DNA of 64,000 nucleotides from the NCBI GenBank assembly GCA_045110575.1, contig JBGCGF010000011.1, positions 1 to 64,000 on the forward strand, given 5' to 3'. Each line of letters opens with the position of its first letter. The stretch's first letter is position 1. The translations under genes and the position numbers were made by a program. Origin of the DNA: CALDTK01 sp045110575 (GTDB lineage Bacteria > Bacteroidota > Bacteroidia > Chitinophagales > Saprospiraceae). The notes beneath the pieces are model-generated. The model did not search any database, was not told the origin of the DNA, and was given only the letters and a program-made list of their open reading frames with translations. Below are positions 42,163 to 50,495 of the stretch, piece by piece.

Positions 42163-43272
42163 GTGCAAGCTGCCCTCTCTCTCAATTTAGATTCTGCACT
42201 TCTGCGTACTTCAATGCCTCTGCTCCAAGCAGGGGAGGTGGATGCAGTAGAGTGGTCGTTTGATGCCATGGGGCATCTGTCGGAGATTCCAACTTGGTGG
42301 ACGGACCTGCTCGATCACTATGGAAAGGCCGGTCGACTTGTTGGCCACGGCGTTTTCTTTTCCTTGTTTGATGGGCGTTGGCGCCCCGAACAGGATGCTT
42401 GGTTATCGATGTTGCAATCCGTGCAAAAGCGTTTCGGTCTGCAGCATGTCACCGAGCATTTTGGCTTTATGAGTGGCGCTGACTTTCACAAAGGAGCTCC
42501 TCTTAGTGTGCCGATGACCGCAAGAACACTGCGGCTAGGACATGATCGCTTAGCTCGTCTGCAAGATGCCGCAGGTTGCCCTGTAGGCCTTGAAAATTTG
42601 GCGCTGGCGTATAGCGCAACCGACGTTGCACGACAAGGTGAGTTCTTGCAGCAGCTGGTCGAGCCTACGGATGGATTTATCATTCTTGATCTCCATAACC
42701 TCTACTGCCAAGCGCACAATTTTGACGTAGATCCGCTATTGCTTATTCACCGATATCCGTTAGACCGTGTTCTAGAGTTTCATATTTCAGGTGGGAGCTG
42801 GGAGGCTTCTGTAGAAGAGCCTGGACGGACTATTCGCAGAGATACACATGATGGACGTGTTCCTGAAGAAGTCTTCGGTCTACTAGAGGCAGCTATTGCT
42901 CTTTGTCCTCAGGCCAAGGTTTGTGTGTTCGAACAGATGAGCACGAGTCTGGTCACAAAAGATGATGGAGAAGGCTTTCGCTCGGACTTTAGACGAATGC
43001 GAGCGCTGTTGCCTGATGCTGGTTTTGAAGGTCCTTTGTATGACGAGAGGGCGGTGCTTACCAATATCGGGCTTTCGCCAAAACCCCTTGAGGACGAGCA
43101 GTTATTCGCAGAGCAGCGTCACCTCGTTGATGCGTTAGCTACAGCTGATACGGTAAGTGCTGCTCAGACTAGTTTTCGCGAAAGCGGGCTAGACAAAGGT
43201 GAATGGCAAACCGATACGTGGGATTGCGCGATGGTCGAGACTGCAATGCGGATTGTCAAGAAGTGGGCGTGA
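42163..43272 (+). CDS. DUF692 (MNIO, MbnB/TglH/ChrH-like) peptide-modifying oxidase, with C-terminal extension
   Basis: Residues about 1-285 match the TIM-barrel multinuclear non-heme iron oxidase family: VGHGVFFSLF, HVTEHFGFMSGADFHKGAP (His, Glu and Asp ligands), VGLENLALAY, DLHNLYCQAHNF and LEFHISGG. Members such as MbnB, TglH and ChrH oxidatively rearrange peptide Cys to make metal-chelating groups. A further 75 residues or so follow (from about residue 295), beyond the family's usual length of about 280, and could replace the partner protein that is otherwise encoded separately and is not seen here. The start is GTG at 42163. It follows the Cys-rich peptide gene directly. The exact 14-mer at 43071 lies at the start of the extension. 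Confidence 0.88.
   Translation: MQAALSLNLDSALLRTSMPLLQAGEVDAVEWSFDAMGHLSEIPTWWTDLLDHYGKAGRLVGHGVFFSLFDGRWRPEQDAWLSMLQSVQKRFGLQHVTEHFGFMSGADFHKGAPLSVPMTARTLRLGHDRLARLQDAAGCPVGLENLALAYSATDVARQGEFLQQLVEPTDGFIILDLHNLYCQAHNFDVDPLLLIHRYPLDRVLEFHISGGSWEASVEEPGRTIRRDTHDGRVPEEVFGLLEAAIALCPQAKVCVFEQMSTSLVTKDDGEGFRSDFRRMRALLPDAGFEGPLYDERAVLTNIGLSPKPLEDEQLFAEQRHLVDALATADTVSAAQTSFRESGLDKGEWQTDTWDCAMVETAMRIVKKWA
43071..43084 (+). repeat. Iterated 14-mer, copy 12
   Basis: Exact copy in the MNIO gene, read as LSPKP. A one-mismatch relative with CGCG centre is at 43172-43185 in the same gene. Confidence 0.9.
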
Positions 43273-43368
43273 AGTTGCTTCTGGTGAAGTACTTATCTGA
43301 ATTCTCTCACCTGAAACGGAAGCGGCATTCTATTGAAGCCTGATAGCTTTTAGTAGCATCTGTTCAGC

Positions 43369-44103
43369 TCAACCCTCTGGCCTGTTCGCGAGGCGCAACT
43401 TTAAATCGTTTCGTCGTCCACGGCTAATAGGCAAGCTCGTGTCGTTTACCAATACGGTTGTACTGGTCCATGACTTCAAGTGCTTAAGGTTGATGATGTA
43501 GCTGCGGTGTATTTGAATGAAATCGTTTGAAGGTAACCGGTCGAGAGCTGCTTGAAATGTCTCGCGAGTAGTGACGATTGATTTGTCTTTTTTATGATAT
43601 TCTACGTACACATGATCTGCGTGTAAGAAGAGTAGGTCGTCCAAGAGAAGGACGTGATTCTCGTTACCGTCTTTCAGGAATAATTTGGCCTCTTCGGTTT
43701 TAGGCGTTCGGTTTAGATTATTGAGTGTTACACCGATGGTGGCGAGAAGAGTAGTACGCTGAATCGGCTTGGTTAAGTAGCCAGCAGGGAAACTACCTTT
43801 TACACGTTCGAAATAGTGCTCATCGTATTGAGAAGTGACAAATATTCTAGCTATTTCAGGGTGGTTTTCTCTGATCCAATGTGCCAAGTCTATACCGTCG
43901 CGTTCTCCTTCAATTCGGAAGTCTAGTAGAACGATGTCTGGCTTCGCATTTTGCTCGATCAGCGCAATGCAGTCGTTAGAGCTAGTAGCTGTGCCTACTA
44001 CATTGTGGCCTCCTTCTTCGAGGTAGCGTTGTAGTGTGTCAGCGATAAGTATTTCGTCTTCGACGATGAGGATACGTGCTGGGCGGTCTTGTGCGTTTAT
44101 CAT
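43369..44103 (-). CDS. LytTR-type response regulator
   Basis: This is a 244-residue two-domain regulator. The receiver has RILIVEDEILIADTLQ (acidic pocket), the phospho-acceptor Asp in DIVLLDFRIEG, the Thr in IFVTSQYD and the Lys in GYLTKPIQ. The C-terminal LytTR DNA-binding domain shows LLLDDLLFLHADHVYVEYH and FIQIHRSYIINLKHL. It is translationally coupled (4-base overlap) to the kinase gene upstream, which almost certainly phosphorylates it. Targets are unknown; LytTR regulators bind direct repeats about one turn apart near the promoters they control. Confidence 0.95.
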   Translation of the reverse strand: MINAQDRPARILIVEDEILIADTLQRYLEEGGHNVVGTATSSNDCIALIEQNAKPDIVLLDFRIEGERDGIDLAHWIRENHPEIARIFVTSQYDEHYFERVKGSFPAGYLTKPIQRTTLLATIGVTLNNLNRTPKTEEAKLFLKDGNENHVLLLDDLLFLHADHVYVEYHKKDKSIVTTRETFQAALDRLPSNDFIQIHRSYIINLKHLKSWTSTTVLVNDTSLPISRGRRNDLKLRLANRPEG

Positions 44104-45968
44104 TCCAAACGAGTTTTGAAGGATGATGATAGGGGAGTAGAAACTGTTGACTTAGATTGATGTATATCTAATATTGGAAATGAGCAACTAAATGTATTTT
44201 TTGCTTCTGATTGAAATAACTCGCCACGAAGCTGTCGGACCATGCTTTCTATAAGATAAAGGCCAACTCCTTTTCGGATTGGTTTATCCTCGGTCATTCC
44301 GTTGATCATTGCTATTCCAGTACCCGAGTCACTGTAGGATAAAGTGGCTTGCTCTTGGTTTGTATGAAGCTTAAGGTGTGCGCTTAATCCGTTATGTGCA
44401 TCTTCTGAATGCTTGATACTATTTGTAAGTAATTCGTTGATTATTAAACCAATAGGCATGAGCCTTTTAACTGGTATTTCAAGGGGTTCTATTTCTACTT
44501 TGATATTGCTATATGCACCTAGATGAAGTTGCTGGAATTTTTCAACTAATGCCGAAATGTAGCTGGCCGTATCTGCAGTCGAACTGCCATCAAGTTCGTC
44601 GAGTAGTCGATGTATAGAGGCCAGTCCGTGCACTCGTTCAGCCATCTGTTCGAATTGACTTGCGACAGCAGGAGCATCAATCCTGGAGGCTTTAACTTCC
44701 AATAGAGTGATGAGGATTTGTAGGTTGTTCTTAACTCGGTGTTGCACTTCGGCGCGCAGTACTCGTTGGTGCGCTATTTCGGCCTGCACTTGCTTTCGGG
44801 TAGCTCTCAGCCGGAGTGCGTATATCACGACAATCATAAGGAGTCCAACGAGAACCAGTGCTGCAATTGTTAATTGTTTGATTCGCTGTTGATCTGCAGC
44901 AAGTAGAGACTCTCGTTGTGCAAGCTCACTTTTGACCTGCTGATCGCGAAACTCACTTTCTATTCGAAATAGCTCTTCGTCACGGTGCTTTTCAACTGAT
45001 TCTATGATGAATTCTTGAGAACGAATCAGTGCAGTTTTAGAAGCACTTAGCTGCCCCATATTCTCTAGGACACTAGCGCGAATCTTGTAAGCAAACGCAA
45101 TACTGCGCCTGTCTATGAAGTCTCGTTTAAGGCTGGCCTCTGAAATGGTGATACCAATGTCTAACCGTTCTAGCGCCTGGTTGTATCGACCTGTTAGGTT
45201 AAAGTGTTTGGCTAAATTTATTTGCCCATTCGCATATCCGATGCTATCTCGAATAGCAAGCGAATGCTTCAATGAAGTGTCGAAATATTGAAAACGTAAG
45301 AGGCTATCTTTTTCGGGCAGACGGCTAGCTTTAATCCAGTATGCATTGGCTGAGGGCCAACTTGGAGACTGGCCTTTTATAGAAAGGAATAGACTATCGA
45401 GATAGAGGTCAGCGACTTCTAAATTGTCGGAAACCCGGAAGCAACTGGACGTTCTTAAGTAGTACTGGGGGTAAAGTTCAGTTAGTTCGTACTGGTGAAC
45501 GAGTTTTTCAGTGGCCTTAAGGGACTCTTTTGAAAGCGCAGTTTGCTCGGATTGCTCAAACACCAGCTCGCGTATTAGATATGCAATCGCTAAGTGGTCA
45601 GCTTGTATGATTGGGTCTGTAGCGGCAATTATCTCTGATAGTTCAGCAAGTGCTTCTGGTAATTTGAACAGCGTCTCAAGCGTTCGTGCTCTAGCAAGAC
45701 GGTAGCGCGTTAAGTCAGATAGGGTGGTTTTGGGGTCTGCTTTCGCCAAAACGATCAGGCTATCTAATATTCTCTTGGCTGCAATAGGTTGTCCGCTCCT
45801 GTAGAGCACAAAACTTCTATTAAGCAACTGCTCTCGAAGAGGGAATGCATTATTGGGACGCAGTTCAAACCCGAGACAGGTCGGAATCGGCTGGTCGCTA
45901 GCAAAACCAGGCGAAATCACACCGATTAGTAGTAAGGCCAATACCGCGAAAAACATGGGGACTCTCAT
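44100..45968 (-). CDS. TPR-containing sensor histidine kinase (HisKA_2 type)
   Basis: This is about 622 residues from ATG 45968 (MRVPMFFAVLALLLIGV), which gives a clean signal/first helix; a TTG at 46064 is an alternative. The periplasmic part has helical TPR-like repeats (ALERLDIGITISEASLKRDF, DLEVADLYLDSLFLS). A membrane helix (LTIAALVLVGLLMIVVIYAL) precedes the HisKA_2 motif RAEVQHRVKNNLQILITLL and the ATP-binding domain (INELLTNSIKHS, YSDSGTGIAM, KGVGLYLIESMV). It is paired with the LytTR regulator downstream. This architecture is common in Bacteroidota. An exact 14-mer is at 45739-45752. Confidence 0.92.
   Translation of the reverse strand: MRVPMFFAVLALLLIGVISPGFASDQPIPTCLGFELRPNNAFPLREQLLNRSFVLYRSGQPIAAKRILDSLIVLAKADPKTTLSDLTRYRLARARTLETLFKLPEALAELSEIIAATDPIIQADHLAIAYLIRELVFEQSEQTALSKESLKATEKLVHQYELTELYPQYYLRTSSCFRVSDNLEVADLYLDSLFLSIKGQSPSWPSANAYWIKASRLPEKDSLLRFQYFDTSLKHSLAIRDSIGYANGQINLAKHFNLTGRYNQALERLDIGITISEASLKRDFIDRRSIAFAYKIRASVLENMGQLSASKTALIRSQEFIIESVEKHRDEELFRIESEFRDQQVKSELAQRESLLAADQQRIKQLTIAALVLVGLLMIVVIYALRLRATRKQVQAEIAHQRVLRAEVQHRVKNNLQILITLLEVKASRIDAPAVASQFEQMAERVHGLASIHRLLDELDGSSTADTASYISALVEKFQQLHLGAYSNIKVEIEPLEIPVKRLMPIGLIINELLTNSIKHSEDAHNGLSAHLKLHTNQEQATLSYSDSGTGIAMINGMTEDKPIRKGVGLYLIESMVRQLRGELFQSEAKNTFSCSFPILDIHQSKSTVSTPLSSSFKTRLE
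45739..45752 (+). repeat. Iterated 14-mer, copy 13
   Basis: Exact copy near the 5' end of the TPR kinase gene, read on the coding strand as VLAKA. Confidence 0.9.
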
Positions 45969-46695
45969 CAGCGTAGCACGTAACCTTTTAGACTGTAAAA
46001 ACTTCTGAGGTATAAACGTAAGCACTTTGGAGCGGCTCTTTTTTGTAAGCGGCTCTGCTGCCAAGATGATCGTAAAAAAAATTAGCCCAACGCCTTGACT
46101 GAAGCAAGAGGTTAGGCCAATGTAGAAAGAGACTTAAACTAAGTGTTAGACTAAAAACACTTGAAACAAGTTTAGGTAATTAATTATTTGGATGATAGAA
46201 TAAGTAGCTACTGATGTGCTGAATGACCCCGATCGTGTTCTGAATGGATGTTTTTCGGTATGTTTTATCGTCCCGTCCGTTTTTTTTGTAAAAGTTTTTT
46301 TTGCTCGGATTGTTGAACTCGATTATGTCTCATGTGAGAAGTCTGTTTTTCGGGTAGAGCCGATCGTTGAAGTCTTGAGATTGAGCTGAAGTTCCCGTTT
46401 TTATGGTGTTTTCGCTAACTGTGTAGTATGAATTATGACCGATTTTGAATGGGGCCTGTTTTGAGTTTTATAGCTTTTTCGCCTAATTTTAGAGGCTGTG
46501 TTTGTTCAACTAAATTTGTAGCGGATTTTGTAAAGTGGAATTTATCAAGCTTAAAAAATCAATGATTTTTCGTCAAAAATGAGCCAATTGTTCGGTTTAT
46601 TGGCGGACTGTAAAGTTGTTAAGGGTGAGGCTTTGGGGCTTTGTTTATGTGTGATGGCAATTGTATTTTTTCGTGGCATAATTATGGAATGTTAG
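45969..46695. other. AT-rich divergent intergenic region
   Basis: More than 600 AT-rich bases between the LytTR-kinase operon and the two membrane kinases, with long T runs ('ttttttttgtaaaagttttttttgc', quoted in part) and 'gtttttcggt' patches near 46250-46340. No reading frame or hairpin of note is present. It presumably contains both promoters. No LytTR direct repeat is clear by eye. Confidence 0.35.
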
Positions 46696-48141
46696 ATGTC
46701 ACGTATGGCCTTCGCTGATTCTTACCTCACCACTACTAGTGCTGCCCTCCTCTACGAGCAGAAGCGCATTAAGCACTCAGAGCGCTTTGCTTCAGCGCTC
46801 GGAGGTGTAGCTGCTGTGCAGTTTTTGCTATCGCTTTGGTATGCTGACTACGAGCTTTCCATTCTCTTCGGTAGCTTGGTTTTAATCAGTTCGGTCATTT
46901 GCCAGTTCTACGAGAAGTTGTCCTCTAAAGCAATGTATCGCGTCGCTAACGGGCTCAACTTGGCCTCCATTCTCTTTATTCAAGTACTTATGCCTGCAGA
47001 TCCTGCTGGTATTGTCTTGTTAGTCGCGTTTGGTCTTTCGTGTTTCGCTACATGTAAAGAGACGAAGGAAGCGCTCTTCAGCTTTGGGCTAGTTCTGCTG
47101 GCTCGATACAGTCTTCCTTTGCTTGGTCTTCCAGTAGGCATTCCTAGTTCCGTACCGATGATTGTCTCCTTTACTGGAAGCATGCTTGCTATCGGTTTGA
47201 TGGTTGTTATTGCCGTTCGTGCGAGCAGCCAGGATTATTGGACCTCTCGGCAAATGTTACTCGAGACGGAAGCTTCACTTCTGCACGAAAAGCAGCTTAC
47301 TACTTCTCGATCTGAAGAGCTTCAAAAAGCGGCCTTGGTTCTAGAACGAGAAATGAGTGAGCTCACCCTTAAACTCGCCGAAGAGGAATCACTGCGTTCG
47401 GCATTGGTAGACAAGCAACTAGACGAGCGGCAGCTGGTTCATGCAATTGACCATGATCTTCGCGAACCGCTTCGCAGTATTATCTCTTTTGGTCAGTTAC
47501 TCCGTCGCAAACTTTCGAAAGAGCCTGACTTCAACCGCGTTGAGGATTACCTCAATTTTGCGATCGATGGAGGGCATAGGATGACGCAGATGCTCGGCGA
47601 TTTACTTGAATATGCACAATCTGATCTCGATCAACCTCACGCCGAAATAGACCTCAACACGATTGCGGAGTCTGTTTGTCTTGATGTGGTAGACCTCATC
47701 CAGCGAAGTGAAGCACGCGTCGAAATTGGACCCCTTCCTGTTGTACATGGTTACGATGCGCCGTTTCGGCAACTCCTACTCAATTTGCTTAACAACGCAT
47801 TGAAATTTAGTCGACCAGGTGTACCACCAGTTGTTCGGATTTATAGCGAGGAGCTAGAAGATGGAATAGCAATACATGTCGCAGACAATGGTATTGGCAT
47901 CCCTGCAAATCAGATTGACCATGTTTTTGGCCTCTTCAATCGGGCCCATGATAAAGCTGACTATGCTGGCAGCGGTGTCGGTCTAGCTCTTTGCCGTCGA
48001 GTTGCTATTGCACACGGAGCCAAGCTTACGGTTAGCAGTGTTTTGAGTGAAGGATCAACCTTTACGCTCAAGCTCGCTCCACACCTCATTGTTGCACAAA
48101 CAAGTCCTGTTTCTCAGAAAAAGCAATTTGCAGCAGTATGA
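46696..48141 (+). CDS. Multi-pass membrane sensor histidine kinase A of a tandem pair
   Basis: The gene encodes 481 residues: about 5-6 N-terminal membrane helices (for example AVQFLLSLWYADYELSILFG, GIVLLVAFGLSCFATC, PMIVSFTGSMLAIGLMVVIA) with hardly any loop, a coiled coil rich in Glu and Leu (about 190-245), then AIDHDLREPLRSIISFGQLL (about 253-272) as the phospho-acceptor region. The ATP domain shows LLNLLNNALKFSR, DNGIGIPANQID, FGLFNRAH and GSGVGLALCRRV. The gene overlaps the next kinase gene by the ATGA coupling (48138-48141). No receiver or DNA-binding gene is adjacent on this strand. Confidence 0.93.
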   Translation: MSRMAFADSYLTTTSAALLYEQKRIKHSERFASALGGVAAVQFLLSLWYADYELSILFGSLVLISSVICQFYEKLSSKAMYRVANGLNLASILFIQVLMPADPAGIVLLVAFGLSCFATCKETKEALFSFGLVLLARYSLPLLGLPVGIPSSVPMIVSFTGSMLAIGLMVVIAVRASSQDYWTSRQMLLETEASLLHEKQLTTSRSEELQKAALVLEREMSELTLKLAEEESLRSALVDKQLDERQLVHAIDHDLREPLRSIISFGQLLRRKLSKEPDFNRVEDYLNFAIDGGHRMTQMLGDLLEYAQSDLDQPHAEIDLNTIAESVCLDVVDLIQRSEARVEIGPLPVVHGYDAPFRQLLLNLLNNALKFSRPGVPPVVRIYSEELEDGIAIHVADNGIGIPANQIDHVFGLFNRAHDKADYAGSGVGLALCRRVAIAHGAKLTVSSVLSEGSTFTLKLAPHLIVAQTSPVSQKKQFAAV

Positions 48142-49547
48142 TGGAGTCAACTTCAGCCAGCTTTGCTAAGCATACCAGTGTCGAGGAACTTGACGGGTTA
48201 CTTGCTCGGACTACCAAGCGTAATTCTATGCTATTGGCAGGGGTGCTAGCTATAGAGATGGTCGCTTATTATGCTATGGACTACTCCGTATACATCGTAG
48301 CGTTGTTCGGGTTCTCCTTGCTCTTTTGCAGCTACTGTTTGCTGACTTTTGAGCGACGTAGCCTGGCTGTTCATCAGCGTCTCACTTCATTGAGTATGCT
48401 TGCTGTACTCTTAGTCATGACGTGGTTTGGCCTTAGCGTTTCATGCCTCGTTTATTACATCGGCTTAGCGATCTACGTGACTTACGTCGAGAAGTCTCAC
48501 AACTGGCAGTTGTTTATTCAGACGCTAAATTTTGTCTGTTTTGCTATTTCGCTTTCGCTCTTTTGGGAGCAACCTTACCGTGTCGAAGGAGCTGTTGCCA
48601 TTGAGCTAATAGCGCTTATCGACATAAGTATCATGGTTCTTTTTACTGGGGATGTGATACGAACGTATGAACGTCACAATCAACTTGCTCAGATCAGTAC
48701 AGAGCTACAAACGGCTAATCTCGCGCACTATGTCGCTGACTCACATGCGGCCAATGGTCTTCTCGATTGGCACAAAGCAACGCTTACGGAAGTGCGAAAC
48801 GATGCGGAGGAAAGTCTTCGAAACACCAAGCTTACATCAGCTCGTTTAGCGGCTAGTCGAGAGCAACTTGAGCAATTTACCTACGCTGCTTCTCACGATC
48901 TCAAAGAGCCAATTCGTACAGTCCGCTCTTTCATGCAAGTGGTTGAAAAGCGTTTGAAGCCTGACCAGAAATCGTATCCTGTCGTATCGGAATACCTGAC
49001 GCACATCAAGAAGTCCGCATGGGGAATGCATGAATTGCTAGCTAACTTACTTGCCTATAGTCGTGTAGTTCAGATGTCTCTTAAGGTTGTTTCGATTCTG
49101 TTAGGACAGACGTGCGAAAGACATCTAACAGCTTTCGCCAAAACCAATTCCTTCACCTATTCCATTGAAGAGGTGGGTGGTGGTCAAGTGAGTGTAGAGA
49201 TGGATAGGAATATGTTGTCATCCATTTTGGATCATCTTATTGGCAACAGTCTTAAATTCAAAACAGACGGTCTCGATCCGTCGATTCATATCGCTATTGG
49301 TCAGCCGCAAGAGGGCTTTGTCGATCTCGTATTATCCGATGAGGGAATTGGAATTCCTGCTGTTTATCGCGAACAAGTCTTCCAGTTGTTCGCGCGACTT
49401 CACACCCGCGATAGGTACGACGGTTCTGGTGTTGGACTAGCGCTTGTCCAGCGAATCGCCGAACGTCACGGAGGTCAGGCTTGGATTGAAGGCGAGCAAG
49501 CAAATGGCTGTTCAATTCACCTTCGATTACCATGCACAGAGGCGTGA
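48138..49547 (+). CDS. Multi-pass membrane sensor histidine kinase B of a tandem pair
   Basis: This is a 469-residue paralogue-like kinase with the same plan as kinase A: about 5-6 N-terminal helices (SMLLAGVLAIEMVAYYAM, LSMLAVLLVMTWFGLSVSC, AIELIALIDISIMVLFTGDV), a coiled coil, the motif AASHDLKEPIRTVRSFMQVV and an ATP domain with LDHLIGNSLKFK, SDEGIGIPAVYRE, FQLFARLH and GSGVGLALVQRI. Its start codon overlaps the stop of kinase A, so they are translated together and may form a heterodimer. Both lack the usual Asn-rich HK adapter domains. An exact 14-mer lies at 49131. Confidence 0.93.
   Translation: MMESTSASFAKHTSVEELDGLLARTTKRNSMLLAGVLAIEMVAYYAMDYSVYIVALFGFSLLFCSYCLLTFERRSLAVHQRLTSLSMLAVLLVMTWFGLSVSCLVYYIGLAIYVTYVEKSHNWQLFIQTLNFVCFAISLSLFWEQPYRVEGAVAIELIALIDISIMVLFTGDVIRTYERHNQLAQISTELQTANLAHYVADSHAANGLLDWHKATLTEVRNDAEESLRNTKLTSARLAASREQLEQFTYAASHDLKEPIRTVRSFMQVVEKRLKPDQKSYPVVSEYLTHIKKSAWGMHELLANLLAYSRVVQMSLKVVSILLGQTCERHLTAFAKTNSFTYSIEEVGGGQVSVEMDRNMLSSILDHLIGNSLKFKTDGLDPSIHIAIGQPQEGFVDLVLSDEGIGIPAVYREQVFQLFARLHTRDRYDGSGVGLALVQRIAERHGGQAWIEGEQANGCSIHLRLPCTEA
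49131..49144 (+). repeat. Iterated 14-mer, copy 14
   Basis: Exact copy in kinase B between the HisKA and ATPase domains, read as AFAKT. Confidence 0.9.
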
Positions 49548-49548
49548 T

Positions 49549-50445
49549 TTACACTTTACTCCGCAAGTTTTTCTGAAAGTACGCAGCACTTGCGCTCGCA
49601 CTCGTAAGTGAATCAACGGTGTAGTTGCCGCCTTGCTCCACATAGAAATACTCCAAACCTGACGTCTTCGGACTAGGCAAGTAAGTCGTGTAGTCTATCG
49701 AACCGTTGCCTAATTCTGTATAGTCCCGACTCACCTTGTGCATGTCCTTGATGTGCCACATTACATATCGTCCTGGCTGCTCAGCAATAAGTTGAGTCGG
49801 CGTCTTTTTAGGGTCGTAGGCTAGCCAGTACATGTCGAGTTGAAGCTTGACATGTGCAGCGTCTGTCTCAGAAATGAGCATCTGATAACCTGAAGTTCCG
49901 CCGTGGTCTTGGAATTCATAGCCGTGGTTGTGATAGGCCAATCCAATACCCGATCCTTTAATGTGCTCACCGATCACATTCAGTTTGTCAACGAGCAATC
50001 CGTACGCCTCAAGCGTACGTTGATGTTCGCGTAAAAATGGCCAAACGATGTACTTGCTATTGAGGGTTTTGGCGCAAGCAATACACTTATCCGTATACGC
50101 GCGCATGTCGTCATCGGAAGCTTCTAGCAGTGTCGAAAAGTCATAGTGTCCGCTGGTCGCCTGCATGTCAAGGTCAGCAAACATGCTTTGCAATTCACTA
50201 GGTGAAACCCCAAAGATTAGGTTCGTTGAAGCATCAAATCCATAGACCTCTCCATGCTGGTAACCCATTGCTTTGAGCTTCGTCAACGTGTCGAGCGGGT
50301 CGAGCGTCATTAGGTCGCGAATGGAGTACAATTGATAGCCGAGGGCGAATGTTGACGCTGGATCACTTGCAAGTTGGCAAGCAGGATAGATAGCGGCTGC
50401 AGATGCCATAGCACTGGATTGAATCAAGAATTGGCGACGGGTCAT
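49549..50445 (-). CDS. Tat-exported sugar phosphate isomerase/epimerase-like TIM barrel protein
   Basis: This is about 298 residues from ATG 50445, chosen because it starts with a twin-arginine signal (MTRRQFLIQSSAMASAAAIY); longer readings overlap the next gene. The AP endonuclease 2-like/xylose isomerase-like fold is shown by LGYQLYSIRDLMTLDPLDTL, KAMGYQHGEVYGF, KYIVWPFLRE, GIGLAYHNHGYEFQDHGG, VKLQLDMYWLAYD and MWHIKDMH. His and Glu/Asp metal ligands of the family are present. It is probably a secreted or periplasmic sugar isomerase or related metal enzyme of unknown substrate. One-mismatch 14-mer at 50066. Stop converges on kinase B by one base. Confidence 0.88.
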   Translation of the reverse strand: MTRRQFLIQSSAMASAAAIYPACQLASDPASTFALGYQLYSIRDLMTLDPLDTLTKLKAMGYQHGEVYGFDASTNLIFGVSPSELQSMFADLDMQATSGHYDFSTLLEASDDDMRAYTDKCIACAKTLNSKYIVWPFLREHQRTLEAYGLLVDKLNVIGEHIKGSGIGLAYHNHGYEFQDHGGTSGYQMLISETDAAHVKLQLDMYWLAYDPKKTPTQLIAEQPGRYVMWHIKDMHKVSRDYTELGNGSIDYTTYLPSPKTSGLEYFYVEQGGNYTVDSLTSASASAAYFQKNLRSKV

Positions 50446-50495
50446 AGAGGTTAATGTAGTAAGATAATCTCGACCTGTAGGCTGTGTAACCGAAT

